Under the pieces are notes generated by a model. The model worked only from the letters and a program-made list of their open reading frames with translations. It was not told where the DNA came from and did not search any database. From Gnetum montanum (lineage: Eukaryota; Streptophyta; Gnetopsida; Gnetales; Gnetaceae), in NCBI GenBank assembly GCA_015680685.1, contig MNCI01026654.1, forward strand, positions 262,370-326,369: a DNA stretch of 64,000 nucleotides, in the 5' to 3' direction. Both the position numbers and the translations under genes were made by a program. Each line of letters begins with the position of its first letter. Position 1 is the first letter of the stretch. This document shows positions 32,860-43,369 of this stretch, in pieces.

Positions 32860-33613
32860 AGGCTATGATTTAGATCCGCAACATCATTTACAAGCCTTCC
32901 ATGATGCTTGTGTATGGAATAATATTAATAATGGGTAGCAAAAACTTAAGCTCTTTCCTTTGACACCCGTTGGCCAAGCAAAAGTATGGTATAGGTCTTT
33001 AAAACCAAAATCAATTCGACATTGGCCAATAATGGTAGAACTCTTCAATGAAAGATATCAAACCTATGCAAGAGTGTCAGCCTTGCGGAGACAAATCCAA
33101 GAATTGAAACAGGAACAACATGAACCCTTGGACATGGCCTTAGAAAGATACTATTCATTGTTAAACAATTGCCCAAGCCATGGATTCTCTGAGAAAAGGC
33201 TAATGTACCATATCATGGATGGGCTCCGTAATGAAACAAGGGAAACCCTAGAGATGTATGCCCCAGGTCAACTATATGAGCTACAAACCCACCAATTCCA
33301 AGAGCTTATTAAGTGGGTAGCAAAAGAAGAAGGAGAAATGGCTAAATGGGAGAATGTTGAAAGCTCTCAATAGGACCAAAATCTTGAATTAGCAAAGGTC
33401 CATGATCATGAAGAGGAGAAATCAACTCACCTCAAGGAGGTGGAATCATTTTTGCCAATACTACAATCACTAGATCAAATTGAGGCAAAGATCAATAAGA
33501 TGATGGAATGGATACATGAAAAATCTGGAGAATATGCCAACACTATTAGAGGTAGAACCATGATGAACCAAGAAGCAGGATAGAACACCCTTAGACAATT
33601 GGAAAGAAGGGTC
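32860..33613 (+). pseudogene. Element A gag (capsid part), broken
   Basis: The best frame (32960-33373, 137 codons) matches the retrotransposon gag domain of elements B and D: LPMxxVGQAKVWYRSLKP corresponds to LFPRTLIKEAESWYQSLEP, followed by ELFNERYQTYARVSALRRQI and HGFSEKRLMYHIMDGL. The N-terminal third of gag seen in B and D is not recognisable. A stop at 33371 is followed by a coiled-coil-like stretch (EVESFLPILQSLDQIEAKIN) up to an N at 33614. The matching zinc knuckle is found only in the inverted piece that follows. Confidence 0.75.
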
Positions 33614-33916
33614 NTTTCTTCCCCAATGTTCATGTAAATGTGACAAGATTGTACATTGACCCTTGGGGTGATTGTATAGGCAAATGTTACATTGATATGT
33701 ATGATTAGCAATTGAGTTCTTATTCTCTTTGACCCTTCTTTCCAATTGTCTAAGGGTGTTCTATCCTGCTTCTTGGTTCATCATGGTTCTACCTCTAATA
33801 GTGTTGGCATATTCTCCAGATTTTTCATGTATCCATTCCATCATCTTATTGATCTTTGCCTCAATTTGATCTAGTGATTGTAGTATTGGCAAAAATGATT
33901 CCACCTCCTTGAGGTN
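33614..33916 (-). other. Inverted contig between two Ns (likely assembly error)
   Basis: Bases 33731-33915 are the reverse complement of 33429-33613 with no visible mismatch, and the piece is bounded by single Ns at 33614 and 33916. The unique part, 33615-33730, read on the minus strand gives the gag zinc knuckle CNICLYNHPKGQC that should follow on the plus strand. The simplest reading is a short contig placed in reverse during scaffolding. The ORFs called here on the minus strand are artefacts of this. Confidence 0.8.
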
Positions 33917-35802
33917 TAAGATCACCATCTCATGTTCCTTATACTTCTCCATGCCCTCAATATATCCATCTTTCACCTTCTTCTACATCGCCACTAATAG
34001 TACCAATAGGTTTTGCACCACAACATCAACCCATGAACGTTACTTGTGCTGCTACTATCAACCACAGTGGGAATCCTTCACAACGTTGAAAGTGTCCTTT
34101 CTTTAGGCATGACCAAAGAAAGAGATAGCAGGATTCCGAAACCACTACATCCCCTAGCCCAGTGCAAGTTCAATGTTGTGATGCATCTACCTTCTCGAAC
34201 TCAACACCTTGTGTTATCTTATCAGGGCCACCAATCAATACTCCAACAATCATGCAGCCCAATGAATATAGCCATGTAGGGAGACATATCGATCCTCGCA
34301 TACCATCTTATGGTCAAGGGTGCCATAGTAGGTCAAATCTGTATCAATTAAACTAATCTTCTAACTTGCCCTACTATGTCAACTTTAATACAAGGTGTGC
34401 ACCCCAATTTGGGTTCATTCCAACCACAACATCAAAAGACACCTAGTGGTTTGGATATGACCAGGTCCCAGTATTTTTGAAATGCATGGATCCAATCCTT
34501 CCATTTATTAATTCTTGCTATGATCAAAAGTTTAGTTATGGGGGATATCTCCCCATTCTAACAAAAAAAATTAATAAATGTTTTTCCTTTTCTTTAATTT
34601 TACAATTTTTTTTCCAATTTTTCATCTTTCAATTTTTTGTTTTATCTTTTTATTGGCTAGTTCATTTTTTTATTTATTGTTTTATCTTTTTATCTTTTTA
34701 TGGGCAATCTCATCTATGAATAAAACACTCAGGTGACTCATTGGTTGAGTTGTTGTTCTATGCTATCAAGTCTTAGATGACTAATTACTTGGATAGTGAG
34801 CCCATCACATCCACCCACCCATTCTATTAATAAGAGGTTCTACTCTGGGTCCGATGATATTCTTGACATCATTAAAACTTAAAGTAATTTTGTGCTCATT
34901 ATTCCTAGAGAGAAAAATGATGGACTAAGAAGGAATGGCCAGGGTGTGACATTAAGGGGACTTGTGGATTCTCTTTGGTAACATCTATAAGGTGCTATCA
35001 TGTAGCTTGGCTATACTAAGATCCTTGTAGATCTAACAAAAAATAAAAGTAAGAGTAATGAAGGCACTCAATAAAAAAAACCCAATGCTATTCTAGGGGG
35101 TCCCACTAGAAAGACATGCACCCATGCCTAAAGGTAGGTGGCTTCTCTAGATTATGCATCCAAAAAAAAAAAAANTTGGAGTGATGGGCTAATGACACAT
35201 TAATCAGATCCTACACTCAAGATTCATTGTGCCCTGGGTCAGTTACCTCATGTCCCAATCTGTGCAGTCCCTTCTACAATTTGCCTAATCTTGTTGTCCA
35301 TGTATTTGTGATTTATGTCTTGTGTAGCATTGAATTCATACCTCATCACGGTGGTATCTACATGTGTGTGTTTTGTGGAACTGGTGTGGATTACATTTAA
35401 CCCTTCTAGTGCCTATGGACATTTTAAGGTGTGGTTATGCAAGGGCATTATAGGTTGGAACCTACTTTGGGGAGGACCCACTTGCATGACTTTTGTAATT
35501 TGTACTTGTTGCACACCACCACATCATTTTATACCCTCCAAGCACTTCATTGCCAAATCTATTCTTTCCTTTATCATCATTTTATCAAATGTTCCTCAAA
35601 ACCATTACATGTCCTTTGATGTGTCACCTAAACAAACTAGGCTTGACATTAAACTTTTAGGGCAACTTCCTTGAAAAAATTTCTAACTCTAAAATCACAC
35701 CAAGTAAAGAATTTAACATTTGCTAAAGGTAATAAGTAAGGTATGAAATAATTGAACTTCTTTCAATAACCTTACTAACAACTGATCTTTGTGTGATTAT
35801 AG
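33917..35802 (+). other. Element A internal region, pol deleted
   Basis: The first 500 bases are degenerate gag-protease linker text. No DSG protease, RT or integrase motif is present. From about 34730 the sequence matches the post-integrase non-coding part of elements B and C, for example the stretch around 35410-35500 (GCCTATGGACATTTTAAGG, GGGGAGGACCCACTTGCATG). A T-rich stretch at 34580-34700 gives a hydrophobic but meaningless ORF. A poly(A) run with an N lies at 35162-35175. Confidence 0.65.
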
Positions 35803-36231
35803 ATGGCCCCTAAAAGAGGATAACAAGGAGGACCTTCTCAAGGTGCAACTAAACGTCTAGGGGGAGGCAAACCTCATGTAGAACATGTAGAGTAGGAGGT
35901 ACAATCATTTAGCATCCATCAGGGAACTCCTATTACTACACAATCTAGCCAAGAAAAAGGTGGAGAGATCAAGGCCCAAGCCTACGAAGAGGAATAATGG
36001 CTATTTGTAGCATGGCATGTTAAGGCCAATCAAGTGTTCCTGCAACTATCATGTCCATGGGAGGTGCCGACTCCATCAAACATTGGAGCATTAGCATGAA
36101 TGACACATGACCCCTGAACCAAAGAGGAAAAGCTCTAGGCACTCCTTCAAAGCCATCAACTTCCAAAACCTGGAGCACAAGACAAGGGGAAGAGACCCAT
36201 GGAGGAACCACTGCCACCAGGAACCACATGA
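35803..36231 (+). pseudogene. Element A aORF, internally deleted
   Basis: ATGGCCCC follows TGTGTGATTATAG, an acceptor-like sequence. The frame stays in register for 143 codons to a final TGA, interrupted by six stops. Its C-terminal part, CPWEVPTPSNIGALA and PLPPGTT, matches the end of element C's aORF (YPWDVPTPAHIRNAA and PPPPGTI). The middle of about 800 codons is missing. Where C has Trp or Arg, A has TGA, as methyl-C decay would produce. Function of the family protein is unknown. Confidence 0.65.
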
Positions 36232-36412
36232 GTTCCAGTAAATTCTATAATTTTGTGTCTGTGTCACAATTTTGTCATATTCAATTCTCCAATATGACAT
36301 GAATAAATTTCTAGTCAGTTAATAATCCCATACCTATCCACTGTGTAATTAATTGAGCTTGTTCCTCACTTTCTTTGACTCGAGGACAAGTTATTATTTA
36401 GTCATGGAGGTA
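36232..36412 (+). other. Element A 3' untranslated region and polypurine tract
   Basis: Ends with GACTCGAGGACAAG and then GTCATGGAGGTA directly before the 3' LTR. The same layout (GAGGACAAG and GTCATGGGGGTA) precedes the 3' LTR of B, and GTCATGGGGGTA that of C. The purine run GGAGG or GGGGG is the likely plus-strand primer. Confidence 0.65.
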
Positions 36413-37363
36413 TGATGAATCACGGTTTGTCAAATGCTGATATGGGACCCTTGATATCGGACCCTTGTTAACCAGGTGCTAATATTGAACCCTTGTTAAC
36501 CAGGTGCTGATATCAGACCCTTGTTAACTAGGTGCTAATATTGGACCCTTGATATTTGATGAGTCTCGATATCGAGTACACGATATCACGGCCTGGCTAG
36601 CAATATTGAATACGCGATATCATGGTTCCTATGTGAGCCTATAAATACACAATTGGGCACATAGGAAAGTGATAGGAAAAGTTAGTGTTAGAATAGGATC
36701 TTTTTGTCAGTTTCAATTCCTCTCAACCCTTTCCTGAGTGCATGCCTGCAGTGTGATGATTGTAATTGTATGGAACCTTTATTCGAGTGTGACGTACTTG
36801 GACACGCACATGACCAGAAATAAAGATCGAGATTACTTCATCATTATAGCATTCACTTAGTTTTAACTATTATTTATTACTTTCTTACTTAATATCTCTT
36901 TACCTTCCTCTCTTATCCCTGTTATTAAACGCAGAATAAGTACAACTTAATAACAAGCATTTATGTGTGACTACTTGGTATCCCAGTAGCATACCTAGGA
37001 CATGTGCTTGGTAATCTTAGTAGTAGTACATGAGGTCCAAGATGTGTATAGATGATTAAGGACACATGCTCATCACACTTAAGCTAGCTTAGATTCTCTT
37101 CTCCCATTCCCTCTTAGGTTAATCAAAGTTATTTTCCATTGCCTCTAGGCGTAGCACTAGCTTAGGACCACATCATACATCTCACTTTGGACTAAACCAT
37201 ACGTGACAAAGCAAATACTAGTCCAGGTGGAAAGACAAAAAATTGCGATCAATGTGTAACTATCTAGATATCACAACTAGCTCATCTATAGTGTTCGACT
37301 AGATCATGCATGAACACTTGTATTCGTATGGTTGAGTGTAGGGGGGTACCTCGCCACTCATCA
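36413..37363 (+). repeat. 3' LTR of element A (951 bp)
   Basis: Aligns with 31556-32442 but is 64 bases longer, mainly because a unit of about 30 bases (GACCCTTGTTAACCAGGTGC) is repeated more often in U3. It ends CGCCACTCATCA followed by the CAACC duplication. TATA box CCTATAAATACAC at about 36639. Confidence 0.92.
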
Positions 37364-37486
37364 CAACCCAAGTGGTACCAACTTTTCAACCTAAAGCAAA
37401 GACTCGTTTAAAATGCAAATAATCTTGATACCCATTGTAATGATATAAGTGTGTAAAAATTTGGAAGGCACTTATTCCTTCATCCC

Positions 37487-37790
37487 CAAAATTATGCTTC
37501 CTACTTTAAGTTACAATTCGCAAAAATATGCTTACTTCAAGTTATGATAAAAATTTGTGCTTTCTACTTGAAGTCTCAATCAAGAATATGTGCATCCTAT
37601 TCAAAATCACAATAGAAATTTATGCTTCCTATTCAAAGTTATAATTAAAAACATGTGCTCCCTACTCAACGTCATGATAGAAATTTATGCTTCCTACTTG
37701 AAGTCACTTTCAAGAATATGTGCATCCTATTCGAAATGACAATTAGAAACATGTACTTCCTACTTGAAGTCACTTTCAATAATATGTGCT
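37487..37790. repeat. Degenerate tandem array, unit about 34 bp
   Basis: About nine imperfect units built on ATGCTTCCTACTTGAAGTCA plus AATTAGAAAT-like spacers, e.g. at 37487, 37557, 37620, 37688 and 37752. It lies just right of element A and has no coding content. Confidence 0.8.
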
Positions 37791-37793
37791 ATT

Positions 37794-37812
37794 TCTCTCT
37801 CTCTCTCTCTCT
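37794..37812. repeat. (CT)n microsatellite
   Basis: Nineteen bases of alternating T and C directly after the tandem array. Confidence 0.9.
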
Positions 37813-38504
37813 AAGAATGTAGTAATTTGACAAGAAAGTGGTAGTACTAGGGTAGCTGTGTTCTACTCTTCTTGATACATGCTACTTTGTTTGAGTATCA
37901 AATCTTACACCTTCTACTAAGTGGCATGATGAAGACATTAACCCATCTCTTTAATGTATTTTGCATCCTTAATTTTCTCAGGAGTCTTAAAGGTCGAAAA
38001 AGTATGTTTAGCTCTCTGTTTGAAGTTGATTATGATGTTTTCTAGGTCAAGCAAGCTACTTTGAGATCACTATGAGTTGTAGTGAGGCTATAATCTAGGA
38101 ACTATGAATGAATAAGGGTTACAATCTACCATAGTTTTTCAATCCATACATAAATCCTTCATGTTTCATGGCTTCAGCAAATTATAGGGAGGATGTGAGC
38201 ATAAGAGGTTGCAACATGAGGGTGTGAGTCACAGTCTAGTCATGGTAAGCTAGCTACAAGTAAATTATTAAGCTAATGAATGTTGTAGCCCATCTGTAGT
38301 TTGAAGGAAATAGTGACAAAAAATCAGGGGGTTTTACCAATGCAACTGGTAGCAACTTGTAATCCATTGTAGTCTAGGAGTTGTAAAGTGTTGCAACATG
38401 TACTTATTCACAATCTCTAGAAAATAGAAATTAGCACTTTTACTAGTTTGAAGGATTGTGAGCTACAATTCCATTGCAATCTAAGAAATATGAGCTATTG
38501 CAAT
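37813..38504. other. Unassigned; loosely repetitive phrases
   Basis: No gene seen. Phrases such as TGTAGTCTAGGAGTTGTAA and GCAATCTAAGAAATATGAGC recur imperfectly, which suggests an old tandem repeat. It ends where homology to element D begins. Confidence 0.4.
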
Positions 38505-38710
38505 TCACTTAGAGAAATCGGTTGCTGCATGTAGTGGCCATATGGGTCTGGTTGCCAGTAAGGGTATTGTTGTCTAGGCGGTGGCATCCCCCATGGCTGT
38601 GGGTGTTGCCACTGCCTGTGTTGCCCGATAGGTTGTGGCGGAGTTCCACTTGGATAATATGTTAACAGTTGGTGGAACTGCCTCGGGTTACCTTGGGGAT
38701 AAGGTAACCT

Positions 38711-40665
38711 TCAGGGTGCCTGCCGTCTATTAAGTCTTGGTTTGGGTGCATACACCCTAGACTCTTGTAGATGTGAGATTATTAGGCAACATCCCTTAGG
38801 ATGGTCATATTGGCAAATCTCACATTCACCATCATTGTTCATGTTAGAATCCACAACCTCATTGTGATAGTCATTTTTCCCTTACCCTTGTCACGTGCAT
38901 GGCTTGAGTCTCTCTACTTTTTCTTATCATGGTCATTACTTCACTCCTCCTTAGACTCCTCTACGATTTTTAGAATGGTTTCAATTTTACTATCTAAGGA
39001 GTTCCATATTTGATCTACCTTAGCCAATACTTTCATTGTTAATTTCTAAAGCGGAAAGGTTTTTCTATTCACCAACTCTTTAAGTGGTGACTCGTCCTCT
39101 TCATCACAAAATCTCACTTCCCTCTTTTAGAGGGAAGGATCGCGGTTATATTCTTCCATGCTTTCTCTTTTTCGTAGTTCCCCTTCTTCTTTAGCTACTT
39201 GCTCCAACAATCTATGAACTTCATGGGACCTAATTTCTGATAATCTATCTTGGGCATATGTCCCAAGGGTTCTCCTAGTTTCATATCTTAGCCCATCTAC
39301 GAGGTGGTGTAGTTGATCCCGTTGTGCGTAACCATGGCCCAGGCAATGATGTAGCAATGCATAATATCAGCCCATGGCACCATCCAAGGGTTCATGAGTA
39401 TCCTGCTTCCATCCTTGGATTTGCTTACTCAAGTTGGACACTCTGGAGTACGTTTGGTATTTATCGTTGAACAATTCTAGCATTGTACTTCACCTCCTAA
39501 TGGTTTCTGGTTCTAAGGATTGGTACCAACTCTCTGCTTCTTTTATGAGTGTCCTAGGAAACAACCTTAACTTTTGCCACTCATTTTCAATATTCTGTAA
39601 GGCACAAGCATCGTGGAATGCCTGTAAGTGATTCTCCAGATCAGCATTGTATCCCCCCTCAAACGATGGGATATTATTCATGTCTAGTCTCTTAATCCGG
39701 CTATCTTTCTGATGCCTTGTAGGTATTCTAATTTCCTCCGTAATGTCTAACATACTTCGGGTGGCAAGTAGGGGTTCATCATGATCATCTCTCTCATGAC
39801 ATCTATGATGCCTACGTGGTTCCCTACTTTCCCTTCTTTCATGCCTTGACTCTCTTGAATGCCCTCGTCCTCGTTCTCGACTCTCTCGTTGAGGTCTCTC
39901 ATTTTGCTTACCCTTATCCTCACCGTTGTGCTCTTTGTGACTACGTCCAGATGTTGAAGAAGAGGGTGAATGATGTGATGAAAGGGAAGAAGAAGGAGAG
40001 CCATTGCCATGGTGATGTCTCCTACCTTCTCTTCGGTGATCCCGACCCCAATCGTAATGACGATTAGAATGCTTGCTCTTATTTTGTGTTTGTGTCCCCT
40101 CATTGAACACTTGATTTTCGTGGGCATCAAAACCAGGGTTGTGTATCGTGGAGTGAAGGTTCTGATACACCACCTCCTCACTACTGTTAGGAGAGGGAAC
40201 ATCATTTTGTGGAGAACCTATTGAGATAGGTTCACCACCCCTAATTTCTCTTATGACAGGTGAAGCGTTGCAGGGTCCTTTGCCCTTCATCGATGTATGG
40301 TAACTCTCCTACCACTCATCCCATTGACGTTGCACTTTTGTGGGATGGTAGTCCCTTACGTTGTAATCGCACACAACGTACTCAGCATATAATTGTGACA
40401 TGCCAATTCGTGCAAGGGCACAAAGGAGCATGTTGGGGGCAGCTCTATCTGGAGGTAACACTATGTTACCTTCTAAATCTCTCCAACATAGCTATTCATC
40501 TTGATGGAAGACAAAGGTAAAGTTGGGTACATATTCATCATGATGAGTATACACCACAATGAATTCTTAAGAACCTAGCAAATTTTGGTTATGTGTTTGA
40601 TGTTGCCGACTATTTCTAGTGTTATCCCTAGGCGGTGAAGTGCTTTTATGAGAAGAAGAAGACAT
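38711..40665 (-). pseudogene. Element D gag, almost intact
   Basis: ATG at 40665 starts MSSSSHKSTSPP. The longest open piece is 40290-39490 (266 codons). Parts in order: an N-terminal region shared with B (VYTHHDEYVPNFTFVFHQDE); a Ser/Arg/His-rich basic linker (GNGSPSSSLSSHHSPSSST, RESRERGRGHSRESRHERRE); the capsid-like domain (LDMNNIPSFEGGYNADLENH, LFPRTLIKEAESWYQSLEP); a charged coiled-coil-like part; and a CxxC...H...C zinc knuckle near 38800. TGA at 38711 ends it. Total length is not a multiple of three, so at least one indel is present, near 39490. This is the best-preserved gag of the family here. Confidence 0.8.
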
Positions 40666-40790
40666 TGTCTCTTATTCAATGTGCTAATTGACCGTTATAT
40701 AATTTTTTTTGATTAACCCTAAGGGTTCGTTCAAGCTTCCCAATGATGTGGATGATTTCCTATGTTCTACTTAGCGCACAAACAACTTAG

Positions 40791-40808
40791 TCCACAGAAA
40801 CGGTGCCA
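40791..40808 (-). promoter_or_regulatory. Primer-binding site of element D
   Basis: On the minus strand TGGCACCGTTTCTGTGGA lies one base after the LTR end. The first ten bases match the tRNA-Asp-complementary primer site of element B; the rest has diverged. Confidence 0.7.
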
Positions 40809-40809
40809 A

Positions 40810-41673
40810 TGATGAGTGGCGAGGTACCCCTACACTCAACCATACGAATACAAGCATTACACGCATGATTCAGTCAAACTTCGCAGACTAAGTGCCTACA
40901 CGCCTTATGGAACACTTAAGGTTAATCATTCGTTGTCTTCCCAGACTTACTTGTATTTGTCATAGTTGTATCGTTAAGTCTGAGGTATGTGATTTTTATA
41001 TCTTTTATGTTTTTATCTCCTATGCTAATGAGGTAAAGGGTGAAGAGACTAATTAACTAACTTTAACTAACTAAGTCTTAATTAACCTAGCATCAGTATT
41101 CATTCCCACTTACCGTTCACACGCTGAACCAATGCAACCTCTGGGATTACCAAACGCTATTCATTGTTGGGATTACCAAGCGTAACGCACGTGCTTGAAG
41201 CGGTCGTACTGAATGCACTTAACTATGGGAGAAGGGTTGAGAGAGATTTAATTAACTAATGAAGCATTTAAATGATGAAAAATAAATAAAATCATATTTA
41301 TCTTAGTCCATGTAATGCAAGGTTTATCTAAGAAGTTTGTCTTTATTTCCGTACACAAACTTGTGCTCAGGTACAATATTTGCTCGAATAAAGATCCATT
41401 CACTTTGGAGCTCCTACTATGGGCACATGGAAATTATTCTATCTCTGGAGAGGTAAAACTACCGGAGTTTCACTACGGTCTAGGCCTAAACTTTGAAACA
41501 AGGGAGAGTCGCCTCTTAATTATAGATTTGGTGACGCACTGCGATATCGCGTACGTGATATCGTAGGGGAAGACGCGATATCGCGGGGGATGCGATATCA
41601 TCGCGGACGTGATATCGCGTATGCAATATTGTAGGGGAAGATGTGATATCGTGGCCCATGCAATATCGCGGCA
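40810..41673 (-). repeat. 5' LTR of element D (864 bp)
   Basis: On the minus strand it starts TGCCGCGATATTGC and ends GCCACTCATCA. U3 (plus 41535-41673) contains seven or more GATATC-type motifs, several as the perfect palindrome GCGATATCGC. It is the most CpG-rich copy of this repeat in the window, so it has suffered least methyl-C decay. Confidence 0.85.
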
Positions 41674-41678
41674 TGATG

Positions 41679-42640
41679 AATTCCAACCAGGCATGTGAAA
41701 GATAGTAGAATCAAGAGGTTAGATATGAACAATATTTCTTGATTTGAGGGGTGATATAACTTAGATCTATAGACCCATCTTCAAGCCTTTCACAATGCAT
41801 GTGCCTTGTAGAACATAGGAAATAACTGGCAAAAAACAAAGCCATTTCTTTGGACACATAAAAGAAGTAGAAAGTTGGTACCACTTTTTGGAATCGGAAT
41901 CAATTCATATATGGAATATGATGCTTGAGTTTTTCAATGACAAATATTAGACTTACTCCAAAGTGTACAATTTAAGAAAGCAAATCCAAGGCTAGTGACA
42001 AGAAACACATGAACCCTTGGACACATTCATGGGCAGGTATTATTCCCTTTTGCATAGATGTTCTAGCCAGGGTTGTTCTTAATTGGAGTAGCTTTGCCAT
42101 ATCATAGATGAGCTCCAATCAGAAATGAGAAGAACTCTTGGGGTCTATGCCCAAGGGAGACTATTAGAACTAAGAGCCCATCAGATTCAAAGGTTGATTG
42201 AGTAGGTTGTAAAAGAAGAAGGTGAATTGAAAAAATAGGAAAGTGCTGAGAGGTATAACCGAGATCCTTCCATTAGAAAAAGGGAGGTTTGATTTTGTGA
42301 TAGTGAGGGGGAGGTATCACTTGATGAAGTGATGCAACAAAAAACCTTGCTAATTCAAAAATTTGTGTTTGAAATTTCAGCTAAGGTTGAAAAAATGTGG
42401 AAATTTTTAGATGAAAAATTTCAAATTGCTTTGAAAATTACAGAAGAATCCAAAGAACAAGGTAGTGATCATGATTGCAGGAGAAGGAAAAAAGTTGAAC
42501 ATGCCTACCAAAGGGGTAAGGGCAAAGCTGCTATAGTAGAAGAGGTTGTGGAGTCAAAATTAGATGATGATGGTGGGTGACATTTGCCAACATGAACATC
42601 CTAAGTGATGTTTCCTTGTTGTGTAACACTTATAGGAATC
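41679..42640 (+). pseudogene. Element C gag, 3' part, broken
   Basis: Aligns with element B gag from the linker onward: GTTAGATATGAACAATATTT corresponds to B's LDMNN start. Then come the capsid helices (EFFNDKY-like, HEPLDTFMGRYYSLLHRC) and the coiled-coil part open at 42329-42580 (VFEISAKVEKMWKFLDEKFQ). The zinc knuckle near 42585 is damaged. Stops occur about every 40 codons. Confidence 0.7.
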
Positions 42641-43369
42641 TGGGGTGTATGCTCTGAATACTAGACTGGCATGAAGGTAAGCACCTAGAAGGTTTCCTTA
42701 TCCTCAAGACAACCCAAGGTAATTCCACCAACAATAATAGGCTTATTATCCAAGTGAAGCTCCACCACAATCATATGAGTAGTATTAATAATAGGAACAC
42801 CCATAGTTGTGGGGGATGCCACCACCTAGGCAGTAATACCCTTATAGGTAGCCAGATTCGTATGGGTATTATGTTCAACAACCCATGTCTTCGCACGACT
42901 CTTCCAGTCATGCTTCTTTTCGGCATGACTACTACCCTCTAGAGTATTATAGAACTCATTCTCCATCTCGTAGAGGGGAATCCCCATATCCTTATCATCC
43001 TCCTCATCCTTTAGCACATGTTCCTCCATCCTCAACCCAATTACTACCTGCTCCATCCATGTAGGACAAAATTCTCACATAGTTGTAACAACGTAATGCT
43101 ACTAGGGTTGTTAACTTATAGTCGATTCCTCAACTGAGTGGTTTGGAACCTAGATCCCATAAAAGATCATTCTTTCAAAATAGTAGCCCTAGAAAGCCCT
43201 CACCTACTTATGCGGTTGGTCATCGTGTGTCTCTTTCATCCTCTACATCCATTTCTTTTGAGAGTCCTTCAAACCAAATGCCTCCCAAGATTTGCACAAT
43301 CATGTTAACCCATGTTGTATTTGATTAGATCAAGGTTGGCAACCTTTCCAAGAAAGGATTTGATCTTAG
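42641..43369 (+). other. Element C gag-protease linker, decayed
   Basis: Corresponds to 48421-49110 of element B, a Pro/Gln/Tyr-rich linker. No domain is recognisable, and the ORFs on both strands here are incidental. Confidence 0.5.

Larger units (their letters stand above)
31556..37363 (+). mobile_element. LTR retrotransposon A, non-autonomous gypsy (Tat/Athila-like), 5.8 kb
   Basis: Both LTRs are present: 31556-32442 and 36413-37363. They start TGATGAATCATGG and TGATGAATCACGG and both end CGCCACTCATCA. The element is flanked by a perfect 5-bp target-site duplication, CAACC (31551-31555 and 37364-37368). Internally it has a tRNA-Asp-like primer site, a broken gag, a deleted middle without protease, RT, RNase H or integrase, a shortened aORF and a polypurine tract. 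It can only have moved with enzymes supplied by relatives such as element C. It contains two single-base Ns flanking an inverted 301-base piece and a third N at 35175. Confidence 0.9.
38505..41673 (-). mobile_element. LTR retrotransposon D, truncated: 5' LTR plus gag
   Basis: Minus-strand element of the same family as A, B and C. It has a 5' LTR (41673-40810), a primer site (40808-40791) and a nearly continuous gag (40665-38711). Homology to B continues to about 38505 (the B position near 48620) and then stops. Protease, pol, aORF and the 3' LTR are absent. Its LTR start abuts the mid-gag of element C at 41674, so it probably inserted into C and later lost its 3' side together with C's 5' side. 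Confidence 0.85.

Noticed and set aside
33470-33976. Minus-strand ORFs of 71-91 codons inside element A
   Set aside because: They come from the inverted contig between Ns and are antisense copies of gag text already present on the plus strand.
37487-37790. CRISPR-like array
   Set aside because: Repeats are degenerate and contiguous without unique spacers; this is plant DNA with a minisatellite.
39747-40224. Antisense and alternate-frame ORFs over the gag of element D
   Set aside because: They overlap the well-supported 266-codon gag frame and have no motif of their own.
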